Of a DNA stretch of 64,000 nucleotides, positions 18,538 to 26,243 are shown one piece after another; the stretch's first letter is position 1; every line of letters starts with the position of its first letter. The stretch is taken from NCBI GenBank assembly GCA_963718105.1, contig OY970352.1:3534001-3598000 (forward strand), read 5' to 3'. This DNA comes from DASYKT01 sp963718105. Its GTDB lineage: Bacteria; Acidobacteriota; Blastocatellia; Pyrinomonadales; Pyrinomonadaceae. The position numbers were made by a program, and so were the translations under genes. Below the pieces are notes generated by a model. It saw only the letters and a program-made list of their open reading frames with translations. It was not told the origin of the DNA and searched no databases.

Positions 18538-18642
18538 AGGGTCACAAAAAATTAAGTGTAATTTAGGCTTAATAAAAAGGAAAGCGTTAAATTATTTTCC
18601 CCGTTCATTTTATAAAAAGGCAGAGTTAGCTTTTGGGTTTTC
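18538..18642. other. A+T-rich gap before the family B repeat
   Basis: This is the upstream region of asd, read leftwards. It is A+T rich with no gene and must contain the asd promoter, which I cannot place with confidence. Confidence 0.3.
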
Positions 18643-18729
18643 CATTCGGAATAGATGATAACTGATAGATGACAGATGATAGATCGAATCTCTCAGCTAT
18701 TATCTATGATCTTTTATCTATTCCGAATG
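18643..18729. repeat. MITE-like element, family B, copy 1 (87 bp)
   Basis: Perfect 14-bp terminal inverted repeats CATTCGGAATAGAT / ATCTATTCCGAATG. The interior is also largely self-complementary. Copies of exactly the same length are at 41923-42009 and 57929-58015. Copies 1 and 2 share similar flanking bases after the right end (TTATTTGATACAGCAC). Confidence 0.92.
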
Positions 18730-18783
18730 GTTTATTTGATACAGCACCACAACTTTAAGGACAATACCTCTCAAAAACAAACG

Positions 18784-18813
18784 TTGACTTGTAATACCGC
18801 GGGTGGTTATTCT
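18784..18813 (+). promoter_or_regulatory. Possible sigma-70 promoter for the cysteine-rich peptide pair
   Basis: TTGACT at 18784-18789 and TATTCT at 18808-18813 are separated by 18 bases. The first peptide starts at 18976, giving a leader of about 150 bases. Prediction only. Confidence 0.35.
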
Positions 18814-18975
18814 AGATATCTAACTTAAGTTCTTTTTCTTCCATAAAATCGGAAAAATGAACCTGCGATCGATCGGGTGCGGGTAACTATCCGTTATTTT
18901 TATCCGGTCAGGGTTTACTTCCACCCTACTCTCAAAGCGGAAGCTGGTTTTTGAATTACACACGGAGGTCAGATA

Positions 18976-19245
18976 ATGAAAAATAAACTTGGCTTGATCA
19001 AAAGATTGGGAATCTTGGCGGTTCTAATGTTCTGCCTGGGATTCGTTATGTTTGCGCCCAGCGGGACACAGTCGGCTTTGGCCCGCCCCTGCTGCTCGGA
19101 CTGTGCAATAAATCCCGAAGATCCGCAGGGGCAATGGCCGGAACAATATTGCGAGGATCAGTGCGGTTCCAGCTCCGGTCCCTGTTACACCTCTTGCGTC
19201 AACAGCATCTATAACTGTTGGCACTGGTGTCAGTTCGGTTGTTAA
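18976..19245 (+). CDS. Secreted ten-cysteine mini-protein, copy 1
   Basis: An 89-residue precursor: signal peptide MKNKLGLIKRLGILAVLMFC... to about residue 37 (ALA), then a mature part of some 52 residues with ten cysteines. The pattern is CC-x2-C-x(n)-YC-x3-C-x6-PC-x3-C-x5-NC-x3-C-x(n)-C, with conserved DQCG, GPC and IYNCW. Shine-Dalgarno ACGGAGG precedes the ATG. A paralogue follows 138 bases downstream with the same signal peptide and the same ten cysteines. I do not recognise the family. Dense paired cysteines suggest a disulfide-bonded or metal-binding extracellular peptide. Confidence 0.75.
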   Translation: MKNKLGLIKRLGILAVLMFCLGFVMFAPSGTQSALARPCCSDCAINPEDPQGQWPEQYCEDQCGSSSGPCYTSCVNSIYNCWHWCQFGC

Positions 19246-19252
19246 GCATAAG

Positions 19253-19342
19253 GTTAGCAGAGTTATCAGAGTTTTCCGGGTCAACCAGGTTATTGGAATT
19301 TATATCTTATGAGGCTCAGAAAACTCGACGAACTCTGCTAAC
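19253..19342. repeat. Long inverted repeat between the two peptide genes
   Basis: GTTAGCAGAGTT (19253-19264) is complementary to AACTCTGCTAAC (19331-19342), and GAGTTTTC (19269-19276) to GAAAACTC (19319-19326). Together they can form a hairpin of about 90 bases in the spacer. It could moderate transcription into the second peptide gene or protect RNA ends. Confidence 0.7.
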
Positions 19343-19382
19343 TTCCGTCAACTCCGGAACTCATTTTTTAGGAGGTTAGAAA

Positions 19383-19649
19383 ATGAAAAACAAACTTGGA
19401 TTGTTAAAGAGGTTAGGTATTTTGGCGGTGCTGGTGCTCTGTCTGGGATTTGTGATGACGGGGAACCTTTCGCCGCAGGAGGCATCAACCGCTCCCTGCT
19501 GTCATAACTGCGCAGTCGACCCGTTCGACCCGTATGCGCCGACACCGCAGGAATACTGTCAGGACCAGTGCGGCGTTCGCAACGGCCCATGCGTGGACGC
19601 GTGCCTGTCCGACATCTATAACTGCTGGTCGCATTGCGTCATTTGTTGA
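19383..19649 (+). CDS. Secreted ten-cysteine mini-protein, copy 2
   Basis: An 88-residue paralogue of the preceding gene. The signal peptide is nearly identical over its first 27 residues (MKNKLGLLKRLGILAVL). The mature part starts near APCCHNC and keeps all ten cysteines plus the DQCG, GPC and IYNCW landmarks, while the residues between them diverge (for example DPYAPTPQEY against DPQGQWPEQY). Shine-Dalgarno AGGAGG. Conservation of only signal peptide, cysteines and a few turns points to selection on fold with a variable surface. The function is unknown. Confidence 0.75.
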   Translation: MKNKLGLLKRLGILAVLVLCLGFVMTGNLSPQEASTAPCCHNCAVDPFDPYAPTPQEYCQDQCGVRNGPCVDACLSDIYNCWSHCVIC

Positions 19650-19731
19650 TCGGAAAATCGCAAAGAAAAGCGGCGGGGCCGGGATCACCCGTTCACCTCG
19701 CCGCATTTTGCCTACTACTTACTGCTGCTGT

Positions 19732-20883
19732 CTACTGCTCCAGCGCCTCTTTCATTCTCTTCACGCCTTCCCGGATCTTGTCTTCACTAGCGCAAAAAGA
19801 GATGCGTAAATAACCTTCGGCTTCGCTGCCAAAAGCTGAGCCGGGAATGGTCACGACTTTGGCCTGCAGGAATTTTTCCACGATCTCCATTTCGTCGCCC
19901 AGGTGGCGCACATCGAGCATCGTGTAAAAAGCGCCTTCGGGAACAAAGGCGGTCAGGCCGAGTTCCGTCTTAAAAAGATCGACGATCAGATCGCGGCGTT
20001 TTTGATAAACTGCCCGCGCATCGGTCATTGCTTGTTTGCCTTCGTCGGTCCAGGCCGCCAGCGCCGCCTTTTGCGAAATTGCCGAAGCGCAGGTCACATC
20101 GTAACCGTGCAAAACCCACGCCGGCCGGATCACGTCCGTCGGGCCGGCCAGCCAGCCCAGACGCCACCCGGTCATGCTCATTATCTTTGACAAACCGCTG
20201 ACAATTAACGTCTTATCGTAATACTCGGAGATCGAAGCCGGGCGCTCATCGCCATAGTAAACATCGCGATAGATCTCGTCTGAAATGACATAAATGCCGC
20301 TGTCTTTCAGTGCTTCGGCCATCGCCTGCAGATCGGCACGCGACAAAGACCTGCCGGTCGGATTAGAGGGGCTCAAGACGATCACGACCCGCGTCTTATC
20401 GGTGAGCTGCGCTTTGAATTCCTCGACGTCGAAAGCAAATCCATTCTCACCGGCCAGGCGGTAATATTTGGTCACGCCGCCGGCAATTTTGGTGATGCCC
20501 GGATAAGCGGGAAATCCCGGATTCGGCGTCAGCACTTCGTCGCCGTCTTCGACCAGGGTCATCAGCGCGCAAAAAAGGGCTTCGGAAGAACCGACGGTCA
20601 CAAAAACGTCGTCGATGCCCAGATTTAAATGCGGGTATTCGCCGATGATCTTTTCACGCAGCGCGGGTATTCCCGCCTGCAGCGTGTAGCCGTTCATTTC
20701 TTCGGTGATGACACGCACGGCCTCGCGCTTGATGCACTCGGCGGTAGGCAGATCCGGTTCGCCCAAACCGAAGCTGATGCTGCCCGGCAGCGCGCGGTCG
20801 GCTACCTGTCTTATCTTTGATTTTTCGAGTCCCTGCAGGCGCTGCGGGATACGAAACCCTTCCATTTCTGTGATCGCTTTCAT
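19732..20883 (-). CDS. Class I/II PLP aminotransferase (AspC/DapC candidate)
   Basis: A 383-residue fold-type-I aminotransferase. The PLP lysine is in VSGLSKIMSMTGWRLGW (about residue 230), the cofactor Asp/Tyr in ISDEIYRDVYY, and SPSNPTGRSLS is the conserved NPTG loop. The C-terminal LRISFCAS arginine binds the substrate carboxylate. It belongs to the aspartate/aromatic aminotransferase subgroup. Several DAP-pathway genes lie on the same strand (asd, dapD, dapA, dapB, dapE-like, lysC) and no dedicated dapC is seen, so it may act as succinyl-DAP aminotransferase. Tyrosine or aspartate transamination is equally possible. Confidence 0.85.
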   Translation of the reverse strand: MKAITEMEGFRIPQRLQGLEKSKIRQVADRALPGSISFGLGEPDLPTAECIKREAVRVITEEMNGYTLQAGIPALREKIIGEYPHLNLGIDDVFVTVGSSEALFCALMTLVEDGDEVLTPNPGFPAYPGITKIAGGVTKYYRLAGENGFAFDVEEFKAQLTDKTRVVIVLSPSNPTGRSLSRADLQAMAEALKDSGIYVISDEIYRDVYYGDERPASISEYYDKTLIVSGLSKIMSMTGWRLGWLAGPTDVIRPAWVLHGYDVTCASAISQKAALAAWTDEGKQAMTDARAVYQKRRDLIVDLFKTELGLTAFVPEGAFYTMLDVRHLGDEMEIVEKFLQAKVVTIPGSAFGSEAEGYLRISFCASEDKIREGVKRMKEALEQ

Positions 20884-20921
20884 AGTCGTTTAAACTCCAA
20901 AACCACAGGGTAGCATATCAG

Positions 20922-20985
20922 ACAGAAACGCGACAGTTATGGAGCGTGTCCGAGGACATACTCCATACTGCCGCATTTTCTGCTC
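20922..20985. repeat. Dispersed repeat family D, copy 2 (degenerate)
   Basis: The left arm CAGAAACGCGACAGTTATGG is intact. The right arm (ACTCCATACTGCCGCATTTT) has lost bases and drifted. It lies in the gap between the aminotransferase and the methyltransferase. Confidence 0.75.
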
Positions 20986-21022
20986 GCTTCTAGGGTACGA
21001 GCAGTCTTAATATTCCCCGGCT

Positions 21023-21946
21023 TTAATCTTTCTTTCTCAGCACACAAAAATATGCCTTGGTAAAAAATTCATCGAGCACGGGCACCTGTGAAAAGGCGCT
21101 CATATAACGGCCTAAGCGAAATACTTTTCCGCCGAAACCGATCTGTTCCTTGTGTACCAATTCAAAAGGCAGATCTTTCAACATCGAGCGAAATTGCCGC
21201 AGCGTAATGTGATTGAGATATTCGCTCCACATCTCGCGGTCGAGATACGGGTTGGGCCGTTTTTCGCCGGTCTCTTCATCCTGGAAATAACAGGGCACGC
21301 GGTAATCCGGCTGATCGTAAAGATGCGCCGCCACATCTAAAAGCGTATCCATCGAAAAAATGGCGTTTGCCCACGGGTAAGGAATGATGTCTTCGAGGTG
21401 CGTTCCATAAGGCCCGAACCACGGGTGAAAGTGCACCAAAAACCATCCGCCCGGCCGTAAGACCCGGTCGGCTTCCATAAAGATCGCTTTCGGGTCGCTC
21501 AGATGTTCAACGGTATCGATGGTGTAGATCGCATCGACGCTTTCATCCGGCAGCGGGATAGCGTCCGGCGTGGTGCGGATGAACTGGATCTTGTCTCCGA
21601 ATTTATTTTTGCCGTAGGCGAGCGCTTCGGTATTTATGTCGCCGCCGATCGCGGTAAAATTTTCATGCTGCAAAAACGAATCGAGCATATAGCCCTTGTT
21701 GCAGCCGATCTCAAGCACGGTCTTGCCTTCGAACGGGCAAAACTGTTTGAAAAGCGCCTGGTAATCATCGATCTGTTCGACGCGGTCGCTGATGTAGTTT
21801 TCCATGCTGTCGAAACGAGTGATCGTTTCCGTCTTAAAACCGAATTTTTTAAGCGGTGTGCTGGTGAAGAGATTTGTCATTGCCAGGCAGGCTTTACGTG
21901 AAATGCCCCTGATTTCTGACGGGTGGGTTAGCGCTTGCGAGACCAT
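21023..21946 (-). CDS. Class I SAM-dependent methyltransferase
   Basis: A 307-residue protein. The SAM-binding motif I VLEIGCNKGYMLDSF lies about residues 94-108, with acidic motif II IGGDIN, and motif post-I/IV IYTIDTVEHLSDPKAIFMEA. It is followed by the LRPGGWFLVHFHPW strand. Around 90 extra residues lie on either side. The substrate is unknown. Its HFHPWFGPYGTH region resembles methyltransferases acting on small or lipid/sugar substrates. The first 22 residues look poorly conserved, so the true start may be the internal ATG at MTNLFTS. Confidence 0.75.
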   Translation of the reverse strand: MVSQALTHPSEIRGISRKACLAMTNLFTSTPLKKFGFKTETITRFDSMENYISDRVEQIDDYQALFKQFCPFEGKTVLEIGCNKGYMLDSFLQHENFTAIGGDINTEALAYGKNKFGDKIQFIRTTPDAIPLPDESVDAIYTIDTVEHLSDPKAIFMEADRVLRPGGWFLVHFHPWFGPYGTHLEDIIPYPWANAIFSMDTLLDVAAHLYDQPDYRVPCYFQDEETGEKRPNPYLDREMWSEYLNHITLRQFRSMLKDLPFELVHKEQIGFGGKVFRLGRYMSAFSQVPVLDEFFTKAYFCVLRKKD

Positions 21947-22043
21947 ATTTCCTCCGGGAAAAGGATTTCCCGCTTAACTAAAGTGCAAATAAGGCGCTTT
22001 CTCCCGCAAAAATCTAAGCTTTGCCTATAAAGTCGGAGATAGT

Positions 22044-22110
22044 TGCCACGAATGTCACTAATCACACGAATAAGAATTCTTTAATTCGTGTTATTTGTGT
22101 AATTAGTGGC
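22044..22110. repeat. Inverted repeat of the GCCACGAATxxCAC type
   Basis: GCCACGAATGTCACTAATCA on the left is matched by TGTGTAATTAGTGGC on the right around a short A/T-rich centre. It is the same style of CAC-rich inverted repeat that borders the two GxxExxY genes of this window, here without any gene inside. Confidence 0.7.
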
Positions 22111-22177
22111 GGACAATGATTGCGTGTTTTTGACTATTAATAAGAAAAAAATCGACTTTATGGGTAAAGCCGTTAGC

Positions 22178-22999
22178 TTAGGCAGCATCCCTGTGCTGCC
22201 AGCCTTTGTCGGAATGACGATAAGCTTTTATCTCAACCGCGGTGAATGCCTTTTGATCGGGCTGCCAATCCAGCCTTTTGATGGTGAGATTCGGATGGTC
22301 GAATTCGATCACATTGAACGAATTGGTATGCCCGCGGCTGCGGGTCGAAGTAGCCGTGCCCGCCTGCACGATCAGCGCCGGGCGGCCCGCGCCGACATTG
22401 TAGCGCTTGGCGGTGTCGCCCGTATGACCGATGTGAATATGCCCGGCGAGAAAAAGGTCTACCCCGCACTCAGCGACAAACCGCATCGCCATGCGGGCGC
22501 GCCCAACAATGTCGCCTTCGTCAAAGCCTTCGGGAACGTCAAAAGGATGGTGGGTGACCACCGCTTTTAAGACCTCATCTTTAAGGCCGCAGAATTTTTC
22601 GCGAATGGCGGCCACCTGGCCTTCGTTTATGCGTCCGCCTTTAACGGTAAGAGAACGCGCGGTATTGATGCCCATCACCGCAATTTCTTCGTCGGCGTAA
22701 AAAGGCCGCAGGTCATCGGTAATAAATTTTTTGTATTTTTTTAGCGGCGAGAAAAACCGCGTAAAAATATTGTGCAGCGGAACATCGTGATTTCCCGGCA
22801 CGACGATCTGCGGTTTTGGCAGAGAATCGAGAAATTTGCGCGCCTCTTCAAATTCATGTGAACGAGCGCGCTGGGTCAGATCTCCGGAGACCACCAGCAG
22901 ATCGGGCCCCGCCGCGATCACCGCTTCGCGCAGGTGCTCGATCACATCGTAATTGATGCGCCCGAAATGCGTGTCGGAAATTTGTACGATGGTTTTCAT
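22178..22999 (-). CDS. Calcineurin-like metallophosphoesterase
   Basis: A 273-residue phosphoesterase with all five metal-binding motifs: QISDTHFG (residues 6-13), VVSGDLTQRARSH, VPGNHDVP, VVTHHPFD and LAGHIHIGHTGD. The order and spacing resemble the CpdA/3',5'-cyclic nucleotide phosphodiesterase-like group of class III enzymes. The substrate cannot be assigned. It lies next to a lipid-kinase gene on the same strand, separated by repeat D3, so co-transcription is doubtful. Confidence 0.88.
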   Translation of the reverse strand: MKTIVQISDTHFGRINYDVIEHLREAVIAAGPDLLVVSGDLTQRARSHEFEEARKFLDSLPKPQIVVPGNHDVPLHNIFTRFFSPLKKYKKFITDDLRPFYADEEIAVMGINTARSLTVKGGRINEGQVAAIREKFCGLKDEVLKAVVTHHPFDVPEGFDEGDIVGRARMAMRFVAECGVDLFLAGHIHIGHTGDTAKRYNVGAGRPALIVQAGTATSTRSRGHTNSFNVIEFDHPNLTIKRLDWQPDQKAFTAVEIKAYRHSDKGWQHRDAA

Positions 23000-23004
23000 C
23001 AGTA

Positions 23005-23203
23005 GGCAGAAACGCGACAGTTATGGAGCGTGCTATTCATATTTTTAATTAAAATTCAGTAGTCAGAATCCGGAATGCGCTCCGTCCTGTCTTCTGCATT
23101 CTGGCCTCTTCATTATTAATTCACAATTACCTTTAGCGCCTTTCGGCCTGATCTTATATTCCAGTAGGTCCATTTTACACGCTCCATTACTGTTGCGTTT
23201 CCG
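23005..23203. repeat. Dispersed repeat family D, copy 3 (split arms)
   Basis: The left arm at 23005-23033 is identical to copy 1. The right arm at about 23177-23203 has a few changes. The 143 bases between them hold a CAGTAGTCAGAATCC string and a decayed copy of the 3' end of the neighbouring kinase gene. The right arm itself supplies the last codons (AETQQ) and the stop of that gene. Confidence 0.8.
23119..23171 (-). pseudogene. Decayed duplicate of the 3' end of the lipid-kinase gene
   Basis: These 53 bases align with 23213-23262 at the end of the adjacent gene. Read on the minus strand they give LEYKIRPK, against LEYKIKSK in the intact gene, followed by small length changes. It lies inside repeat D3 and probably represents the old gene end displaced by the repeat insertion. 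Confidence 0.65.
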
Positions 23204-24098
23204 CCGCCGGGACCATTACTTTCAGCGCCTTCGACTTGATCTTGTACTCCAACGGCGTCTGCAGCGCGGTAACCTCGCCGTCAAAAGCGACCAACAGAAC
23301 CTTTCTGCGCCGTGTTTCTATCCGGCATTCTTCGATCATTATTTCCTCAAACTCTTTTGCTTGTCTTAACGTTCCAAAAAGAGCGCGGACGGCCAGTTTT
23401 AATAATCCCCAGCGCCCGGTTTGAGGCAAAATATAGAGGCTCAATTTACCGCCGGTGAGGCTGGGCCGCCGGCCGATATTAAACCCTTCCATCTCATAAT
23501 CGTTATTGCCGATAAACACCATCGGTGTCCGGCGTTTTAATATTTCACCGCCGAGCCGGAGTTTGATATCCAAAAAAGGGTGACGCCGCAGCACCATCAC
23601 GGTCGCCCAAAAAGCCGACGGCCATTTGCCGCGCTTTAAGCGGTGCTGCTGCTGTTCGCGTTTGTGCACGATGTGCGGATAGAGCCCGATGCTGGAATTA
23701 TTAAGAAAAATATGGCCGTTGACCTCGCCGACGTCGACCTCCGCAGTGTGTCCACCGGCGATAATATCGATAGCTTCGGCCAGGACCGGAGGAATTTTCA
23801 GATCGCGGGAAAAATGATTGAGTGTGCCCAAGGGGAGAACGCCGAGAGTTTTGCCGGCCTTTATTGCCTCTTCGGCGACCGCGCTGATGGTGCCGTCACC
23901 GCCTCCGGCCACGATCATCTCGCACTCGCTTTTGGCTGCCTCGGCGGCAAATGCCGACAACTGTTTGCCGTCTTCAGCCAGCTTGATATCGGCCTCGATG
24001 TCGTGCGCGGCAAAAAGGCTCCAAATGTCATTCGTCAAAACTTCGTCGTCACTCCCGGTGCCCGAACCAGCATTAATAATGACGACCGCCTTGCGCAT
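23187..24098 (-). CDS. Diacylglycerol/sphingosine kinase-family lipid kinase
   Basis: A 303-residue protein of the YegS/DgkB (LCB5) family, which phosphorylates lipid hydroxyls with ATP. The nucleotide-binding signature VAGGGDGTISAVAEE lies near residues 63-77, followed by GVLPLGTLNHFSRDL and FLNNSSIGLYPHIV. The length is normal. The C-terminal AETQQ and the stop codon derive from the right arm of repeat D3, and a decayed version of the original tail lies just downstream. It is separated by 8 bases from dapD, so the two are probably co-transcribed. Confidence 0.9.
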   Translation of the reverse strand: MRKAVVIINAGSGTGSDDEVLTNDIWSLFAAHDIEADIKLAEDGKQLSAFAAEAAKSECEMIVAGGGDGTISAVAEEAIKAGKTLGVLPLGTLNHFSRDLKIPPVLAEAIDIIAGGHTAEVDVGEVNGHIFLNNSSIGLYPHIVHKREQQQHRLKRGKWPSAFWATVMVLRRHPFLDIKLRLGGEILKRRTPMVFIGNNDYEMEGFNIGRRPSLTGGKLSLYILPQTGRWGLLKLAVRALFGTLRQAKEFEEIMIEECRIETRRRKVLLVAFDGEVTALQTPLEYKIKSKALKVMVPAAETQQ

Positions 24099-24106
24099 AC
24101 GTTATT

Positions 24107-24937
24107 CTAGCGCAAATAGTCTTCGAGTTTTGTGGCGGCGTCGGTTTTTTCGTCGCGGTATTTGACGATGATCGGCGCGTAGATGGAAAGGCCCCATTCT
24201 TTTCCCTTTTCGCTGGTCACGGCGCGTGAGCCCTGCACCACGACGGCGCCCGCCGGCACTTCGAGCGGTTTTTCGCCGTCGGATTTAATTATCGTGTGAT
24301 TGACCAGGTCGAAAAGCGGGGTCGAACGCGTGAGGATAACGCCGGAAGCGAGCACCGCGCCCGCGCGGACGACGGTGCCTTCGTAGACGCCGGTGTTGCC
24401 GCCGACCAGCACGTCGTCTTCGATCACGACCGGCGCGGCATTGATAGGTTCGAGCACGCCGCCGATCTGCGCCGCCGCCGACAGGTGAACGCGCTTGCCG
24501 ATCTGCGCGCAGGAGCCGACCAGCGCGTGGCTGTCGACCATCGTGCCTTCATCGACGTAAGCTCCGACATTGATGTACGCGGGCGGCACTACTACCACGC
24601 CCGGCGCGACATACGATCCGTCGCGAATGGTCGAGCCGCCGATCACGATGCGCACATTATCTTCAAGCGACATCGGCCTGAGCGGAAAAGTGTCTTTGTC
24701 AAAAAAACGGAAAGTCTCCGTCTCTTTCGACATCTCTTCCATCTTGCCCATGCGAAAGCCAAGCAGAATTCCCTGCTTTACCCACGGATTGGCGTGCCAA
24801 TTGCCGTCTTCGCGCTTTTCCGCCGAGCGGATCTCGCCACGTCTTAACGCCGTTTTGAATTCTTCATAAACCGCGCGGTCCTCGGCGGTAAATTCGGTTT
24901 TAGCGAATAATTGTTCGATCTTTTCTTGTAGATTCAT
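24107..24937 (-). CDS. dapD: Tetrahydrodipicolinate N-succinyltransferase DapD
   Basis: A 276-residue hexapeptide-repeat acyltransferase, the E. coli DapD type and length. It succinylates 2-amino-6-ketopimelate in the lysine/DAP pathway. Characteristic stretches: NPWVKQGILLGFRMGKM near residue 50, YINVGAYVDEGTMVDSHALV and SCAQIGKRVHLSAAAQIGGV in the left-handed beta-helix, and VVQGSRAVTSEKGKEWG near the C-terminus. It commits this organism to the succinylase branch, consistent with the DapE-like peptidase at 30-31 kb. Confidence 0.95.
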   Translation of the reverse strand: MNLQEKIEQLFAKTEFTAEDRAVYEEFKTALRRGEIRSAEKREDGNWHANPWVKQGILLGFRMGKMEEMSKETETFRFFDKDTFPLRPMSLEDNVRIVIGGSTIRDGSYVAPGVVVVPPAYINVGAYVDEGTMVDSHALVGSCAQIGKRVHLSAAAQIGGVLEPINAAPVVIEDDVLVGGNTGVYEGTVVRAGAVLASGVILTRSTPLFDLVNHTIIKSDGEKPLEVPAGAVVVQGSRAVTSEKGKEWGLSIYAPIIVKYRDEKTDAATKLEDYLR

Positions 24938-24955
24938 AATAAGAATTAAGAATTA

Positions 24956-25393
24956 CACCACAGAGTCACAGAGGACACAGGGTTATTAATTTACCATTCT
25001 TTTAATGCCGTTTTTTAATAATGGCACGTTGAAATTAATGAGTAGTCCAAGTTTTTTTCTACTTAGTTTTAGATATGTAAGCAGTTGAGCCTCATGAATC
25101 GGAAGAAGTCCTTCTATCGACTTCAATTCGATAACTACGGAATCTTCAACCATTAGATCGATTCGATAACCAGCCTCGATCAATATCTCATCATAAACGA
25201 TCGGTAAGACAAGTTGAGATTCGACTCTCAACCCCGATTTTCTTAGCTCATGGAGCAGGCAGACTTCGTAAGTACTCTCCAAAAGTCCAGGCCCCAAGGT
25301 CTTATGAACTTTAATAGCGCAATTGATAATTTGTCCGCTTATATCGTTTAATTCCATTTTGGGAGTCTCTGCGTTCTCTGTGCCTCTGTGGTG
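24956..25393. repeat. Inverted-repeat unit carrying a GxxExxY gene, copy 1
   Basis: CACCACAGAGTCACAGAGGA at 24956-24975 is mirrored by TCTCTGTGCCTCTGTGGTG at 25375-25393. The pair brackets exactly one gene, a GxxExxY protein. A similar arrangement is present at 29575-30074. Confidence 0.65.
24986..25357 (-). CDS. GxxExxY protein, intact copy
   Basis: A 123-residue member of the GxxExxY family. The signature is in KTLGPGLLESTYEVCLLHEL (G-x-L-E-S-x-Y, residues 20-39), followed by YRIDLMVEDSVVIELKSIEG, a D...E-x-K arrangement like a PD-(D/E)XK nuclease core, and LTYLKLSRKKLGLLINF. The family's function is not established. It stands alone between dapD and the monooxygenase-like gene, inside an inverted repeat, and its base composition is richer in A/T than its neighbours, suggesting recent acquisition. 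Confidence 0.9.
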   Translation of the reverse strand: MELNDISGQIINCAIKVHKTLGPGLLESTYEVCLLHELRKSGLRVESQLVLPIVYDEILIEAGYRIDLMVEDSVVIELKSIEGLLPIHEAQLLTYLKLSRKKLGLLINFNVPLLKNGIKRMVN

Positions 25394-25402
25394 AGAAAAT
25401 TC

Positions 25403-25717
25403 TCAAAACTCGAACGTTTCGCAGTGTATAACATCCGGCTCAAATTCCAGCAGATATTTATCGTCCTCCGGATAATACCGCGCTTTTTCGTAGTCTTCAC
25501 CGGCAAATTTTTTGATGCTCTCGTAGCTGTCCCATTTGGTGACGGTCCAGAAATGGCACTTGTCGCCTTCGATACGGCGCAATATTTCGACACTCAAATT
25601 TCCTGGCGTATTTTTATAATCGCTGACGCCGGTGTCGATAATTAACTGCAGATATTCATCGCTGTGTTCCGCTTTGGTCACGCCGTGCCAGATCCGTGTT
25701 ATCGCTTTGCTTTCCAT
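25403..25717 (-). CDS. Antibiotic biosynthesis monooxygenase (ABM)-like small protein
   Basis: A 104-residue dimeric alpha/beta-barrel protein. The ITRIWHGVTKAEHSDEYLQL N-terminus, the central FWTVTKWDSYESIKKFAGED and the PDVIHCETFEF end are typical of ABM/DUF-type stress-response proteins. The enzyme activity, if any, is unknown. It begins 7 bases after the peroxiredoxin stop, so it shares its transcript. The association with an antioxidant enzyme suggests oxidative stress or quinone handling (inference). Confidence 0.75.
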   Translation of the reverse strand: MESKAITRIWHGVTKAEHSDEYLQLIIDTGVSDYKNTPGNLSVEILRRIEGDKCHFWTVTKWDSYESIKKFAGEDYEKARYYPEDDKYLLEFEPDVIHCETFEF

Positions 25718-25724
25718 AAGTTTT

Positions 25725-26243
25725 TTACAGGCGCTTGTTTCTCAGGTCTTCAAGTTTTTCGTTGTAATGATCGGTGCGCGCCGCATAAATAGAGGCTATC
25801 ACCGAGCGGTCCGTCGGGCGAAATGCGCGCAGCATGACGCGGCGGCTGCGGATGATGCCCTTTGCGTCGATGATCACTATCGAGCGGGTGAGCGATATCG
25901 GAAAGAGCCAGTGAAACGCGTAGGTTTCCGTTACGCCGCGGTCGGCGTCGGCTAAAAGAGTGATGGGCAATCTGTGTTTGCGGGAAAATTCGCTGTGGTC
26001 ATCGACGGTTCCCGGCGATACGCCTACGACCAGCGCTTTTGTCTCGATATAATCCACCCAATGGTCGCGCAGCGAACACATCTGTTTGGTGCAAACCAGG
26101 GTCTCGTCTTTGGGGTAAAAAAGCAGCGCGACGACGCTGCCCGATTGGCCGGAAAGGCTCCAGTCTTCACCCTTTTGGGTCTTGAGCTGAAAATCGGGGG
26201 CCCTTTCACCTACCGCGACGGATATTGATTCGCTCAGCTTCAT
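25725..26243 (-). CDS. Peroxiredoxin (BCP/PrxQ type)
   Basis: A 172-residue thiol peroxidase of the AhpC/TSA superfamily. The active site FYPKDETLVCTKQMCSLRD puts the peroxidatic Cys and a second Cys five residues later, the alpha2-helix disulfide of BCP/PrxQ enzymes. VGERAPDFQLKTQKGE is the usual N-terminal strand. The C-terminus is extended by about 20 charged residues. ATG shares its first base region with the upstream stop (TAATG), indicating translational coupling with the NTF2-like gene. Confidence 0.88.
   Translation of the reverse strand: MKLSESISVAVGERAPDFQLKTQKGEDWSLSGQSGSVVALLFYPKDETLVCTKQMCSLRDHWVDYIETKALVVGVSPGTVDDHSEFSRKHRLPITLLADADRGVTETYAFHWLFPISLTRSIVIIDAKGIIRSRRVMLRAFRPTDRSVIASIYAARTDHYNEKLEDLRNKRL

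Noticed and set aside
18976..19649. RiPP (lanthipeptide-like) precursor cluster
   Set aside because: The peptides have Sec signal peptides and no modification enzyme, protease or dedicated exporter is adjacent. Disulfide peptides are more likely.
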